DNA of 64,000 nt from Epilithonimonas hispanica (GCF_003385395.1 NZ_QNUG01000002.1:62001-126000); one strand, 5' to 3'. Shown: positions 50,521 to 60,136, numbered from the stretch's first letter. Numbers and translations are program-made. Notes: generated from the letters alone by a model not told the origin.

Positions 50521-51171
50521 ATGAACAACGAAAACCTCCACGATAAAAGAAAAGTTTACGATAAGTCTCAATTAGTCGAAAGTGAAATCAAAGCCAATCC
50601 AATCGAGCAATTCCGAAACTGGTTTCTGGAAGCCGAAGAAAACCCACAAGTTTCCGAAGCCAACGCTATGGCGATTTCTACAGTCGAAGACGACGGTTGC
50701 CCAAGAACCAGAATGGTTTTGCTGAAGTCTTACAATTGGGAAGGTTTTATTTTTTATACCAATTACGAAAGCCGAAAGGGGAAATCACTCGAGAAAACTA
50801 AAAAAGCCTGTCTTCATTTTTTCTGGCCAAGTCTGGAACGTCAAATCATCATCAAAGCCGATGTAGAAAGAATAGCAGAAAACCTGAGCGACGGTTATTT
50901 TCATTCCAGGCCGAAAGGAAGTCAGCTGGGCGCAGTTGTTTCGCCGCAAAGTCAGGAAATTCCGGACAGAAGCTTCCTAGAAAACAAACTAATAGATTTA
51001 GAAACCGAATACGACAACAAAGAAATCCCAAGACCGGAAAATTGGGGCGGTTACATCGCAAAACCCTACGAAATCGAATTTTGGCAAGGCAGACCAAACC
51101 GTCTTCACGACAGGATTTTATATTCTTTGACAGAAGATTTTGATTGGAAGATTTCCAGATTAGCTCCTTAA
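50521..51171 (+). CDS. pdxH: Pyridoxamine 5'-phosphate oxidase
   Basis: A 216-residue FMN enzyme making pyridoxal 5'-phosphate. Typical motifs are ANAMAISTVEDDGCPRTRMVLLK, FYTNYESRKGKSLE, SRPKGSQLGAVVSPQS and the end GRPNRLHDRILY...ISRLAP. The ATG at 50521 is chosen because the protein then starts MNNENLHDKRKVY like homologues; an upstream in-frame ATG at 50467 lies in repeat sequence. Confidence 0.95.
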   Translation: MNNENLHDKRKVYDKSQLVESEIKANPIEQFRNWFLEAEENPQVSEANAMAISTVEDDGCPRTRMVLLKSYNWEGFIFYTNYESRKGKSLEKTKKACLHFFWPSLERQIIIKADVERIAENLSDGYFHSRPKGSQLGAVVSPQSQEIPDRSFLENKLIDLETEYDNKEIPRPENWGGYIAKPYEIEFWQGRPNRLHDRILYSLTEDFDWKISRLAP

Positions 51172-51259
51172 ATCTTAACATTTTTTATAATAGCTTTAAC
51201 GCAGATTTTGGTTTATTTTTTCGTTATTTGTTTTATAAATCATTATAAGCGAATTAATT

Positions 51260-51841
51260 ATGAAAAATTTACTGAGAATTATGAGCGTTGTTGCGCTTGT
51301 CGTTTTATTGTCATTCAGCTTTTCAAAAGAGAAAAAAATAGTGGTCATTGATGCTGGTCACGGCGGAAGTGATTTTGGAGCGAACCGAAATGGGATTTCT
51401 GAAAAAGAGATTGTTCTTAATATCGCTAAAAAAATCAAAGCCTTAAACCAAAATCAAAATCTCGAAATCATATTGACCAGAGATGATGATAGTTATCCGT
51501 CATTATCTCAGAGAACAGGAAAAATCAATGAGTTAAAACCTGATTATGCTATTTCTCTACACCTTAACAACTCACCGAGACAAAGTACAGAGATGAAAGG
51601 ATTTGAAGTTTTCTTCCAAGACAATGAATCCTCAAAAAAATTGGCAAACAAGTTTTCAGAAAAATTTCAAAATTCTAAAGTGAAAACGGCAAATCTCCAT
51701 ATTTTGAGAGAGTCCAAAACGCCAACTGTTTTGTTGGAATTGGGATTTATCAATAATCCTGACGAGAGAGATTATCTTGCCAGCGAAAAGGGACAAACGG
51801 AAACGGCAGAAAAAATATTAAGTGTAATTAATGAACATTAA
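51260..51841 (+). CDS. N-acetylmuramoyl-L-alanine amidase (Amidase_3)
   Basis: A 193-residue zinc amidase with an N-terminal signal/membrane segment (about 5-22). Zinc and catalytic residues are in IVVIDAGHGGSDFG (His), EKEIVLNIA (Glu), ISLHLNNSP (His) and LLELGFINNPDE (catalytic Glu). It cleaves the peptide from the glycan of peptidoglycan in the periplasm, aiding cell separation or recycling. The terminator at 51862 follows. Confidence 0.93.
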   Translation: MKNLLRIMSVVALVVLLSFSFSKEKKIVVIDAGHGGSDFGANRNGISEKEIVLNIAKKIKALNQNQNLEIILTRDDDSYPSLSQRTGKINELKPDYAISLHLNNSPRQSTEMKGFEVFFQDNESSKKLANKFSEKFQNSKVKTANLHILRESKTPTVLLELGFINNPDERDYLASEKGQTETAEKILSVINEH

Positions 51842-51861
51842 TTATCCAAATAAAATAGACG

Positions 51862-51888
51862 AAAACCAGCAATTTTGCTGGTTTTTTT
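51862..51888. terminator. Bidirectional terminator between amidase and hisIE
   Basis: A perfect 9-bp stem, AAAACCAGC with GCTGGTTTT, around AATTTT, with a longer T-run on the plus strand. It overlaps the last bases of the convergent hisIE gene. Confidence 0.8.
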
Positions 51889-52474
51889 ATTTACTTCTGG
51901 ATTTTAAAATTTTCTCAACATCTTCAATTGTAAAACCTTTGGCCTTCAACAAAATCAAATAATGATAAAGCAAATCTGCGGCTTCATTTAAAAACAATTC
52001 GTCATTATTATCTTTCGCTTCAATGACCAGTTCCACAGCTTCTTCGCCCACTTTTTGCGCTACTTTATTGATACCACTTTTAAATAGAGAATTGGTGTAA
52101 GAATTCTCATCATTATTATCAATTTTATCAGAAATTGTTTGCTGTAATTCATACAAAAAACCTTTGTCCGTTTCTTCTGCAAAACAAGTCGTCGTTCCTT
52201 TGTGACAAGTTGGTCCAAGCGGTTTCGCTTTGATGAGAATCGTATCGTTATCACAATCTAATTTCCAATCAATTAATTCCAAAAAATTTCCCGAAGTTTC
52301 ACCTTTTGTCCAGAGACGGTTTTTGGAACGGGAAAAGAAAGTGACTCGTTTTTCCTGCAAAGTTTTGTCAAAAGCGTCTTGATTCATATATCCCAACATA
52401 AGTACTTTTAAGTTGAGATAATCCTGAATAATAACGGGAACTAAGCCTGTATTTTTATCAAATTTTATAGTCAT
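51887..52474 (-). CDS. hisIE: HisIE: phosphoribosyl-AMP cyclohydrolase / phosphoribosyl-ATP diphosphatase
   Basis: A 195-residue bifunctional enzyme for the second and third steps of histidine synthesis. The N-terminal cyclohydrolase has [41 protein letters not shown] (zinc cysteines). The C-terminal diphosphatase has [21 protein letters not shown] and [13 protein letters not shown]. It is the last gene of the his operon, overlapping hisF by four bases. Confidence 0.96.
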   Translation of the reverse strand: MTIKFDKNTGLVPVIIQDYLNLKVLMLGYMNQDAFDKTLQEKRVTFFSRSKNRLWTKGETSGNFLELIDWKLDCDNDTILIKAKPLGPTCHKGTTTCFAEETDKGFLYELQQTISDKIDNNDENSYTNSLFKSGINKVAQKVGEEAVELVIEAKDNNDELFLNEAADLLYHYLILLKAKGFTIEDVEKILKSRSK

Positions 52475-53223
52475 CGTATTGATAAGTTTTTAGATTTTAA
52501 ATAATTTTTAAGTTCCGGAATTGCGATTTCATTGAAATGAAAAATACTCGCCGCCAAAGCTCCGGTCGCTTTGGTTTCTGTAAAAACATCTTTAAAATGT
52601 TTCATTGTTCCCGCACCTCCGGAAGCAATCACAGGAATGTTCACCAATTCTGCAAGTTGTTTTGTGATTTCAATGGCGAATCCAGCTTTCGTTCCGTCTG
52701 TATTCATCGAGGTTAAGAGGATTTCGCCTGCTCCGAGATTTTCAACTTCTTTTGCCCAAGAGAACAATTCTTTTTCAGTCTCGATTTTTCCGCCGTTACT
52801 GAAAATTTTGTTTTGATTTTCAACCAGTTTTGTGTCAATCGCTACAACCATACATTGCGAACCAAAACGTTTGGCAACTTCGGTTACTAGATTGGGATTG
52901 GACAACGCCGCCGAATTAATCGTGATTTTATCAGCGCCGTTTTTCAGAAGTTCTTCCACATTTTCAAGCGCAATAATTCCGCCTCCAACCGTAAACGGAA
53001 TATTGATGTGTTTCGCAATATCTCTAACCAACGGAATCAAGGTTTTCCGACGTTCTTCGGTTGCAGAAATGTCCAGAAAAACCAATTCGTCTGCACCTTG
53101 ATTAGAATACTTGATAGCCATTTCCACAGGATTTCCTACTTCTTTCAAATCCAAAAAATTAACGCCTTTTACCGTTTCTCCGTTTTTGATGTCGAGACAA
53201 GGAATGATTCTTTTTGCTAACAT
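52471..53223 (-). CDS. hisF: Imidazole glycerol phosphate synthase subunit HisF
   Basis: A 250-residue (beta/alpha)8 cyclase that joins PRFAR and ammonia from HisH. Catalytic Asp near residue 11 is in [17 protein letters not shown], and the second Asp is in [13 protein letters not shown]. Phosphate-binding loops are VGGGI and ASGGAG. It overlaps hisA by one base and hisIE by four. Confidence 0.97.
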   Translation of the reverse strand: MLAKRIIPCLDIKNGETVKGVNFLDLKEVGNPVEMAIKYSNQGADELVFLDISATEERRKTLIPLVRDIAKHINIPFTVGGGIIALENVEELLKNGADKITINSAALSNPNLVTEVAKRFGSQCMVVAIDTKLVENQNKIFSNGGKIETEKELFSWAKEVENLGAGEILLTSMNTDGTKAGFAIEITKQLAELVNIPVIASGGAGTMKHFKDVFTETKATGALAASIFHFNEIAIPELKNYLKSKNLSIR

Positions 53224-53939
53224 TAGAGAAATGGTTTTAAATCGTTAAACGTGATTCGGTTTTCATACAAAGCTTTCCCGATAATTGCACCTTCGCAACC
53301 CAAAGATTTTAATTGAAACAAATCATTAGTAGAAGTAATTCCACCGGAAGCAATTAGTTTAATATCAGGATTTTCGCCAATTATTTTTTCATATAAATCG
53401 AAAGAAGGGCCTTCCAACATTCCGTCTTTCTCAATATCTGTGGAGATAACATATAGGATTCCGTTTTCTGTTTTTTCTTTGATGAAATTATAAATATTGG
53501 TTTCGCTTTCTTCTAGCCAACCCGAAACAGCAATTTTTTCTTGCCTTGCATCTGCTCCCAAAATAATTTTTTCTGAACCATATTTTTCTAAAGTTATTAA
53601 AAATAATTCTGGATTTTTAATGGCAACGCTTCCCAAAGTCACTTGTTTTGCGCCACTTTCAAAAGCGATTTTGATATCTTCTTCGGATTTTAAGCCGCCT
53701 CCAAAATCTATGATTAAATTGGTTTCAGAAGAGATTTTTTCTAAGATTTTATGATTGATGATTCGGTTTTGTTTTGCACCGTCCAAATCTACCAAATGCA
53801 GAAATTGTACTCCGTTATCTTCGAAGTTTTTCGCGACTTCTAAAACGTTGGGATTATAAATCGTTTTCTGATTGTAATCGCCTTTGGAAAGCCGAACGCA
53901 CTCTCCGTTGATGATATCTATTGCAGGGATAATTCTCAT
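53223..53939 (-). CDS. hisA: ProFAR isomerase HisA
   Basis: A 238-residue (beta/alpha)8 isomerase acting before HisF/HisH. Catalytic Asp8 is in [19 protein letters not shown], the second Asp in [14 protein letters not shown], and phosphate loops are DFGGGL and ASGGIT. It shares a base with hisF. A repeat pair of 128 bases (53975-54102) separates it from hisH. Confidence 0.97.
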   Translation of the reverse strand: MRIIPAIDIINGECVRLSKGDYNQKTIYNPNVLEVAKNFEDNGVQFLHLVDLDGAKQNRIINHKILEKISSETNLIIDFGGGLKSEEDIKIAFESGAKQVTLGSVAIKNPELFLITLEKYGSEKIILGADARQEKIAVSGWLEESETNIYNFIKEKTENGILYVISTDIEKDGMLEGPSFDLYEKIIGENPDIKLIASGGITSTNDLFQLKSLGCEGAIIGKALYENRITFNDLKPFL

Positions 53940-53974
53940 TTTCTATTTTTATTTTTAATGAATTAATAGCTTTT

Positions 53975-54102
53975 AACCACAAAAGGCACAAAATATTTTT
54001 ATATTTTTTAGTTGTTCAAAAGTTCAAAATAGGTTTATTTGAAATTTTGTTTTCTTTTGAAAAGCTTTTATTTTAATTTTTCCTTTTGTGTCTTTTGTGG
54101 TT
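53975..54102. repeat. Paired inverted-repeat element, copy C, between hisH and hisA
   Basis: Left arm aaccacaaaaggcacaaaa (53975-53993) and right arm ttttgtgtcttttgtggtt (54084-54102) are inverted copies with one mismatch in 19 across a 90-base AT-rich spacer. The arms follow the same layout as copies A and B, with aaa in place of tag. It lies inside the his operon. Confidence 0.7.
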
Positions 54103-54110
54103 CAAATCAA

Positions 54111-54692
54111 TCATAATTTTAAAAAGTTTTCTAATATTTTACTTCCGAAAACACCACTTTTTTCCGGGTGAAATTGAACGCCGAAAAAATTATCTTTCTG
54201 CAAAGCTGTGCTGTAAGACTCGGAATAGTCTGTTGTGGCAATTGTATTTTCATTTTTCTCAGCGTAATAACTGTGAACGAGATACATATAACTTTGTTCG
54301 GGAATATCTTTAAACAAATCCGACTTCAAATCATAAATCTGATTCCAGCCAATCTGCGGAACCAAAACCGAATTTGGAAATTTTTTGACCGAAACATCAA
54401 AAATTCCCAAAGCTTTTGTGTTGCCTTCTTCCGAATCTTTGCACAACAATTGCATTCCAAGACAAATGCCCAAAAGCGGTTGTTTTAGTTCGGGAATTAG
54501 CAAATCTAATTCTGTTTCTTTGAGAGAATTCATTGCAAAAGAAGCTTCTCCAACTCCGGGGAAAATGACTTTGTCAGCTTTAGAAATTTCATCAAAATTA
54601 TTGGTGAGTTTGGCAGAAAATCCCAATCTTTCTATTGCGAACAGAAGACTTTGAACATTTCCTGCTTTATAATCTATAATGACAGTTTTCAT
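54111..54692 (-). CDS. hisH: Imidazole glycerol phosphate synthase glutaminase subunit HisH
   Basis: A 193-residue class I glutamine amidotransferase supplying ammonia to HisF. The nucleophile Cys is in LLGICLGMQLL; the His-Glu pair is in FFGVQFHPEKSG; the oxyanion loop is FPGVGEASFAM. Repeat elements lie on both sides within the operon. Confidence 0.97.
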   Translation of the reverse strand: MKTVIIDYKAGNVQSLLFAIERLGFSAKLTNNFDEISKADKVIFPGVGEASFAMNSLKETELDLLIPELKQPLLGICLGMQLLCKDSEEGNTKALGIFDVSVKKFPNSVLVPQIGWNQIYDLKSDLFKDIPEQSYMYLVHSYYAEKNENTIATTDYSESYSTALQKDNFFGVQFHPEKSGVFGSKILENFLKL

Positions 54693-54715
54693 ATTTTTTT
54701 TTTAAAATAAGATGA

Positions 54716-54781
54716 TAGATAATAGACTGATAGATAATATATGCCAGATTCAACGTCCATCATCTATCCGTCTATTATCTA
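54716..54781. repeat. 23-bp inverted repeat between hisB and hisH
   Basis: TAGATAATAGACTGATAGATAAT (54716-54738) pairs with 54759-54781 with two mismatches in 23, around a 20-base loop. It is a strong potential RNA hairpin in the middle of the his transcript. The arm itself is built of repeated GATAGATAATA words. Confidence 0.7.
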
Positions 54782-54789
54782 ATTGTCTC

Positions 54790-55923
54790 CTACAACATTC
54801 CTTTTGTTGACGGTAAAATCATTTTTTCCGAATCACTCTTCACTGCGGATTTTAAACATTTTGCAAACGCTTTAAAAATCGATTCTATTTTGTGATGTTC
54901 ATTGTCGCCTTCGGCTTTGATATTGAGATTTGCTTTCGCTGAATCTGAAAAAGATTTAAAGAAATGAAAGAACATTTCGGTTGGCATTTTTCCAATCATT
55001 TCTCGTTTGAATTCTGCATCCCAAACGATCCAATTTCGTCCGCCAAAATCCAAAGCAACCTGTGCCAGACAATCGTCCATTGGTAAAACAAAAGCGTAAC
55101 GCTCGATTCCCAATTTGTTTCCTAAAGCCTGATAAAAAGCTTCGCCCAATGCAATTCCTGTATCTTCAATCGTGTGATGTTCATCAACTTCCAAATCTCC
55201 GTCAACCTTGATTTCCAAATCCATTTGACCGTGTTTCGCAATTTGGTCGAGCATATGGTCGAAGAATGCAATTCCTGTATCAATATTGGATTTTCCTGTT
55301 CCGTCCAGATTCAGATTGATTTTAATTTTGGTTTCGTTGGTATTTCGGATAATTTCTGAAGTTCTGTTTTCGAGTTTCAGGAATTCATAAATTTCTTTCC
55401 AAGAAGTTGTTCCGAGAGCAATTACACTATCCAAATCATCATTTTCCAAAATCTCATCTGCGCCCAGATTTTCATCATTACTAATAAAAATTGCTTTTGA
55501 ATTAAGGTTTTTCGCCAATTTCACATCAGTAATTCTGTCACCAATCACGAATGAATTTTCTAAATCATAAATGTCTTTATCGAAATATTTTGTCAGCAAA
55601 CCTATATTTGGTTTTCTGGTTGGCGCATTATCTTTTGCAAAAGTTTTATCAATGAAAATATCTTCGAATTTCACACCTTCATTTTCAAACGTTTCGATAA
55701 TGAAATTCTGAATTGGCCAAAAATTTTCTTCAGGATGAGAATCAGTTCCCAAACCGTCTTGATTAGTCACCATTACAAATTCGTAATCCAATTCTTTCGC
55801 GATTTTTGAAAGATAAGTCAAGACTTGTGGATAGAATTTCAGTTTTTGAAAAGAATCAACCTGATAATCTTCGGGCTCAAGAACCAAAGTTCCGTCGCGG
55901 TCTATAAATAGTAATTTTTTCAT
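54790..55923 (-). CDS. hisB: HisB: histidinol-phosphatase / imidazoleglycerol-phosphate dehydratase
   Basis: A 377-residue bifunctional enzyme. The N-terminal HAD phosphatase has [18 protein letters not shown] (Asp nucleophile), TNQDGLG and [12 protein letters not shown]. The C-terminal dehydratase has [29 protein letters not shown] and [13 protein letters not shown] with the metal-binding histidines. The fusion is as in E. coli. It starts two bases after the hisC stop. Confidence 0.96.
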   Translation of the reverse strand: MKKLLFIDRDGTLVLEPEDYQVDSFQKLKFYPQVLTYLSKIAKELDYEFVMVTNQDGLGTDSHPEENFWPIQNFIIETFENEGVKFEDIFIDKTFAKDNAPTRKPNIGLLTKYFDKDIYDLENSFVIGDRITDVKLAKNLNSKAIFISNDENLGADEILENDDLDSVIALGTTSWKEIYEFLKLENRTSEIIRNTNETKIKINLNLDGTGKSNIDTGIAFFDHMLDQIAKHGQMDLEIKVDGDLEVDEHHTIEDTGIALGEAFYQALGNKLGIERYAFVLPMDDCLAQVALDFGGRNWIVWDAEFKREMIGKMPTEMFFHFFKSFSDSAKANLNIKAEGDNEHHKIESIFKAFAKCLKSAVKSDSEKMILPSTKGML

Positions 55924-55925
55924 TT

Positions 55926-56960
55926 TTAAATTTTGATTGTTTGGAGTGTTTCTATCAATTTTTGATTTTCTTCTGGAGAACCGACCGTAATTCTCAAACA
56001 GTTTTTTATAACCGAATTTCGGTTTCTAATAATCACTTTTTTCTTAACTAATTCTTGATAAACTGAATCTGCATTGTCAACTGCAATCAAAATGAAATTG
56101 GCATCTGAAGGGAAGATTTTCTTAACCAAGTCCAGTTTTTCTAAGTTTTGAATTAAGCTTTTTTTCTCCTCTAAAATGATTTTTATATTTTCTGAAACCT
56201 GATTTATATTTTCATCATTAAGTGTGTTTAGAATTGCATCTTGATTAAGTTGACTGATATTGTAAGGCGGTTTTACTTTATTGTAAAATTTAATGATTTC
56301 TTCGGAAGCATAAGCAATTCCAACTCGCACAGAAGCCATTCCCCAAGCTTTGCTGAATGTTTGGCTGACAATAAGATTTGGATAATTTTTGATTTGATTT
56401 CTGAAACTTTCTTCTGGACTAAAATCGATGTAGGCTTCATCAATAAAGACAATTCCGTTGAAGTTTTCCAGAATGTATTTTATATTTTTGATCGAATTTC
56501 CCGTCGGATTATTGGGCGAACAAATGAAAATTATTTTCAAATTTTCGTCATTAAAATAAGGTTTCAAATTTTCCAAATTGATTTGAAAATCCTCGGTCAA
56601 ATCAAGATTGATTAATTCTACATCATTGATATTGGCAGAAACTTCGTACATCCCATAAGTTGGCAAAAATGTCAAAACCTTATCTTTTTTTGGTTCACAA
56701 AATATTCTGAAAGCCAAATCAATCACTTCGTCGCTTCCGTTTCCGAGAAAAATATTTTCAGTTGGAATTTGATTGAGCTCACTCAATTTCTGTTTTATTT
56801 TTCTTTGATAAGGATCAGGATAACGATTCAGTTCTCCGAAAGGATTTTCATTCGCATCTAGAAAAATTCCGTTTTCACCTTCAAACTCATCTCTAGCGGA
56901 AGAATATGGGTTCAAGCTCAAAATATTTTTTCGAACTAAGTTTTTTATATTAATTGTCAT
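55926..56960 (-). CDS. hisC: Histidinol-phosphate aminotransferase
   Basis: A 344-residue PLP enzyme of fold type I. N-terminal [32 protein letters not shown], the PNNPTGN motif, the internal-aldimine Lys in [16 protein letters not shown], and the substrate Arg in [14 protein letters not shown] are all present. It overlaps hisD by 11 bases. Confidence 0.96.
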   Translation of the reverse strand: MTINIKNLVRKNILSLNPYSSARDEFEGENGIFLDANENPFGELNRYPDPYQRKIKQKLSELNQIPTENIFLGNGSDEVIDLAFRIFCEPKKDKVLTFLPTYGMYEVSANINDVELINLDLTEDFQINLENLKPYFNDENLKIIFICSPNNPTGNSIKNIKYILENFNGIVFIDEAYIDFSPEESFRNQIKNYPNLIVSQTFSKAWGMASVRVGIAYASEEIIKFYNKVKPPYNISQLNQDAILNTLNDENINQVSENIKIILEEKKSLIQNLEKLDLVKKIFPSDANFILIAVDNADSVYQELVKKKVIIRNRNSVIKNCLRITVGSPEENQKLIETLQTIKI

Positions 56961-58245
56961 TTTCTAAATATTTTAATCGGATTGAAACGGCATTTTTATG
57001 AGCAATTAATTCTTCGGCTTCTGCCATTACTTCAATGGTTTGTCCAAGATTTTTAATTCCAGTTTTTGTGATATTTTGAAACGTGATTTTCTTAACAAAA
57101 CTGTCCAGAGAAACACCGCTGTAATTTTTGGCAAAACCATTGGTCGGCAAAGTGTGATTGGTTCCGGAAGCATAGTCGCCCGCACTTTCAGGACTGTAAT
57201 TTCCTAGAAAAACAGAACCCGCATTGGTGATTTTGTTGGTGAAACTTTCAGCATTTTCGATTGCTAAAATCAAATGTTCTGGTGCGTAATAATTTGAAAA
57301 ATTAATAGCTTCATCGATGGAACTTAACAAAATTGATTTGCTGTTTTTTAAGGCGATTTTAGCTATTTCTTTTCGTGGTAATTCTGCAAGTTGTTTCTCA
57401 ATTTCAATATTAAATTCTTTAATGATTTTATCAGAATTACTTAGTAAAATCACCTGAGAATCAGTTCCGTGTTCGGCTTGGGAAAGCAAATCTGAAGCAA
57501 CAAACTCTGGAACAGAAGTTTCATCCGCAATAATCAAAACTTCACTTGGGCCAGCTGGAATATCGATAGCAACATTGTAGTTAAGAGCCAATTGTTTCGC
57601 AGTTGTCACATATTGATTCCCAGGTCCAAAAATCTTATCTACTTTCGGAATGGTTTCTGTTCCAAAAGTCAAAGCTGCAATCGCTTGACTTCCACCAACT
57701 TTGAAAATATTTTTAATTCCAATTAAGTTTGCTGTGAACAAAATCGCTGGATTAATTTTTCCGTTTTTATCGGGAGGCGAACACAGCGAAATGTTTTTAC
57801 AACCTGCAATAGTCGCGGGAATTCCCAACATCAAAACTGTAGAAAACAAAGGCGCCGTTCCGCCAGGAATATAAATCCCAATATTTTCAATTGCTCGGTT
57901 TTCTCGCCAGCAGAAAACACCTTCGGTTGTCTCGATGATTTTTTTCTCTTCTTGTTGAGAACTGTGAAATTTTCTAATATTTTCAGAAGCCAATTTTATA
58001 GCTGATTTTAATTCATCGGGAACTAAATTGTTTGCTTCATCAACTTCGATTTCTGAAACTTTTAAATCATTTAAAATGACGTTGTCGAATTTTTCTGTGA
58101 AAAACTTCAACGCTTTGTCTCCATTATTTTTAACTTCAGAAAAAACTTCTTTAATCTGACTTTCAAGATTTTCTTGATTTTGCAAAGGTCTTTCACAAAG
58201 CGATTTCCATTCAGAAACTTTAGGATAATTAAACTGCTTCATCAT
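56950..58245 (-). CDS. hisD: Histidinol dehydrogenase
   Basis: A 431-residue zinc enzyme oxidising L-histidinol to histidine in two NAD steps. Seen are IGIYIPGGTAPLFSTVLML, KIFGPGNQYVTTAKQL, IDIPAGPSEVLIIAD, LLSQAEHGTDSQVILL (zinc ligand His) and YAPEHLILAIE with the catalytic Glu-His. It overlaps hisG by four bases and hisC by 11. Confidence 0.97.
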   Translation of the reverse strand: MMKQFNYPKVSEWKSLCERPLQNQENLESQIKEVFSEVKNNGDKALKFFTEKFDNVILNDLKVSEIEVDEANNLVPDELKSAIKLASENIRKFHSSQQEEKKIIETTEGVFCWRENRAIENIGIYIPGGTAPLFSTVLMLGIPATIAGCKNISLCSPPDKNGKINPAILFTANLIGIKNIFKVGGSQAIAALTFGTETIPKVDKIFGPGNQYVTTAKQLALNYNVAIDIPAGPSEVLIIADETSVPEFVASDLLSQAEHGTDSQVILLSNSDKIIKEFNIEIEKQLAELPRKEIAKIALKNSKSILLSSIDEAINFSNYYAPEHLILAIENAESFTNKITNAGSVFLGNYSPESAGDYASGTNHTLPTNGFAKNYSGVSLDSFVKKITFQNITKTGIKNLGQTIEVMAEAEELIAHKNAVSIRLKYLENDN

Positions 58246-59099
58246 AATATCATTTTTTCAATTTCTAAAACCAAGATTCCTTGTGCGCCTTCTTTTTTCA
58301 GATTCTCAATCACGTCCCAAAATTTATCTTCTTTGATAACTGAATGGATTGATGACCAACCGTTTTCAGCTAGAGGAAGAACAGTTGGAGATTTCATCCC
58401 AGGTAAAAGATTGATGATTTTTTCGAGGTTTTCATTTGGTGCATTCAAGAGAATATATTTACTTTCGGAAGCTTCTTTTACAGCGTTAATCCTGAATAAA
58501 AGTTTCTTTAGAATTTCTTGATTTTCATTCGACAAATTCTCGCTGGAAATCAAAACGGCTTCGCTTTCCAAAACAGTTTCTACTTCTTTCAAACCATTAG
58601 TCAGCAGAGTAGAACCAGTGCTGATGATGTCGAAAATGCCATCTGAAAGACCAATTCCAGGAGCAATTTCTACGCTTCCACCAATTTTTTCGATTTGTAC
58701 ATTGATGTTTTTTTCTTTGAAAAAGCTTGAAAGAATCTCGGGATAAGAAGTTGCCACTTTTTTATTTTCGAAATATTGAATTCCGCTATAAGTTTCTTCT
58801 TTCGGAATTGCCAGAGACAATCTGCACTGAGCAAAACCCAGTTTCTGGACTACTGCAATGTTTTTCTTTTGTTCTAAGACTTCATTAAGACCTATAATAC
58901 CAATGTCAGCAACGCCTTGCTCCACATATTGCGGAATATCGTCATCGCGAAGAAAAAGAATTTCTAAAGGAAAATTAGAGGAGACAGATTTCAGTTTTCT
59001 AGTTCCGTTGGAGATTTTGATGCCACATTCTTCCAGAAGTTTCAGAGACTTTTCGCTCAGTCTTCCGTTTTTTTGAATGGCTAATCTTAGTTTACTCAT
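58242..59099 (-). CDS. hisG: ATP phosphoribosyltransferase HisG (long form)
   Basis: A 285-residue enzyme for the first, feedback-inhibited step of histidine synthesis. It starts MSKLRLAIQKNGRLSEKSL and has GVADIGIIGLNEVLE, the PRPP loop DIISTGSTLLTNGL, and a C-terminal regulatory domain (ILLNAPNENLEKIINLLPGMKSPTVLPL), so it is the long form that needs no HisZ. The ATG at 59099 fits homologues; an upstream frame to 59150 would read through the attenuator. It is the first structural gene of the operon. Confidence 0.96.
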   Translation of the reverse strand: MSKLRLAIQKNGRLSEKSLKLLEECGIKISNGTRKLKSVSSNFPLEILFLRDDDIPQYVEQGVADIGIIGLNEVLEQKKNIAVVQKLGFAQCRLSLAIPKEETYSGIQYFENKKVATSYPEILSSFFKEKNINVQIEKIGGSVEIAPGIGLSDGIFDIISTGSTLLTNGLKEVETVLESEAVLISSENLSNENQEILKKLLFRINAVKEASESKYILLNAPNENLEKIINLLPGMKSPTVLPLAENGWSSIHSVIKEDKFWDVIENLKKEGAQGILVLEIEKMIL

Positions 59100-59141
59100 T
59101 TTTGATTTTATAGATAAAGCCTGAGTAAACAATGGAAAATT

Positions 59142-59176
59142 GGAAAACAAAAAACCGTCTGATTACTCAGACGGTT
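59142..59176 (-). terminator. Attenuator terminator of the his operon
   Basis: AACCGTCTGA pairs perfectly with TCAGACGGTT around a four-base loop, followed on the minus strand by TTTTGTTTTCC. It lies between the leader peptide stop and hisG, so it ends transcription before the structural genes unless an alternative fold forms when ribosomes stall on the His codons. Confidence 0.85.
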
Positions 59177-59204
59177 AATATTATTTTGAAGTTATGACAT
59201 ATCA

Positions 59205-59261
59205 CTACCTTCCCGCCTGGACGTGAAAATGATGATGATGATGCATAAGTTGTATAGACAT
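59205..59261 (-). CDS. hisL: His operon leader peptide
   Basis: An 18-residue peptide, MSIQLMHHHHHFHVQAGR, with five consecutive His codons (all CAT) and a sixth two codons later. This is the classic leader of a histidine attenuator: low charged tRNA-His stalls the ribosome at the His run. Stop TAG is 29 bases before the attenuator stem. A TACATTTG box lies 21 bases before its start. Confidence 0.9.
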   Translation of the reverse strand: MSIQLMHHHHHFHVQAGR

Positions 59262-59281
59262 TTCTTGCTTTTTTGTTGGGA

Positions 59282-59289
59282 CAAATGTA
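59282..59289 (-). promoter_or_regulatory. -7 box of the his operon promoter
   Basis: TACATTTG on the minus strand matches TAnnTTTG. The transcript would start near 59275, about 14 bases before the leader peptide ATG. No TTG is seen at the expected -33 distance. Confidence 0.5.
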
Positions 59290-59329
59290 GAACTAATTTT
59301 TAAATAATTTAGATTTTTTTTTGAAATAA

Positions 59330-60136
59330 TTACAGAAAACTATTTTTCCATTGAGTAACCATTTCGGAAAATCTCGTATTTTCAAACGATTTATTTCTGA
59401 TTTTAGAAACCGAATGAACGCCCTTTTCATCAGAGATTCTCAGGATTTCTTCAGCTTTTTGAGATTCGAAAGCGATGATTTCTGCTTCTTCAATTTCTGC
59501 CAATTTATTTTTATGAATAAAAGTGACAAAGTTTTCCATCAAAGGCGAAATGTATGCGCCTTCCGTTTGCTTAGGAATTTTAATCACATTCTCTTGAAGA
59601 AATAAAAGATTTCCGAAAATACTTCTTGCGATTTTCTTGTTCGGATTTAGAAGAATGACGTCATCCAAATCATTTTCTTTCGCATAGATTTCCGCATAGA
59701 TATTCTCCGCGGAATGAACTCGGATGTTACTTAAAAGATTAGCATTCACATTGATTTCCTTAATCAAATCCAATTCGATATTTCCTTTGATGTCAAGGAT
59801 GTCATTGGATTCTTCGATTTCAAAATAGAAAGCCGTTTCAGATTTGGGAAGAGGTTTATCTTCCTGTTTTCTGTAAGCCATCAGTTGGATAATTCCGTTC
59901 TGGATTCCTTGGTCAAGAACTTCTCTTTGGAACAATTCCTGAAAGAATTCTAGAGTGTAACTTAATGGGATATTCAGCCTCATTTTCCTCATCGATGCCA
60001 TTAGGAAAAAATAGGATTCTTCTGCCATTATGAGTTGTCCGTTTCTGACAAAGAACGAAACCCAAACCGAATCACCATAAAGAAAAGAACGGTTGATGAG
60101 TTGGAGATTATCTTCGGTATAAACTAATTTTTGCAT
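59330..60136 (-). CDS. Class IV aminotransferase homologue, catalytic lysine apparently lost
   Basis: A 268-residue protein of the branched-chain aminotransferase/aminodeoxychorismate lyase fold: N-terminal INRSFLYGDSVW and later DLDDVILLNPNKKIARSIFGNLLFL correspond to family blocks. The block that carries the PLP lysine (usually SRIKxxNYL) reads LSNIRVHSAENIYAE, so Arg139 stands where Lys is expected. It may be a degenerate lyase or have a different role. The ATG at 60136 is chosen; a longer frame to 60232 would overlap the START-like gene. It is on the same strand 47 bases behind that gene. Confidence 0.75.
   Translation of the reverse strand: MQKLVYTEDNLQLINRSFLYGDSVWVSFFVRNGQLIMAEESYFFLMASMRKMRLNIPLSYTLEFFQELFQREVLDQGIQNGIIQLMAYRKQEDKPLPKSETAFYFEIEESNDILDIKGNIELDLIKEINVNANLLSNIRVHSAENIYAEIYAKENDLDDVILLNPNKKIARSIFGNLLFLQENVIKIPKQTEGAYISPLMENFVTFIHKNKLAEIEEAEIIAFESQKAEEILRISDEKGVHSVSKIRNKSFENTRFSEMVTQWKNSFL

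Noticed and set aside
59100-59150. Longer N-terminus for HisG
   Set aside because: It would be translated from the descending side of the attenuator hairpin, and HisG proteins start as at 59099.
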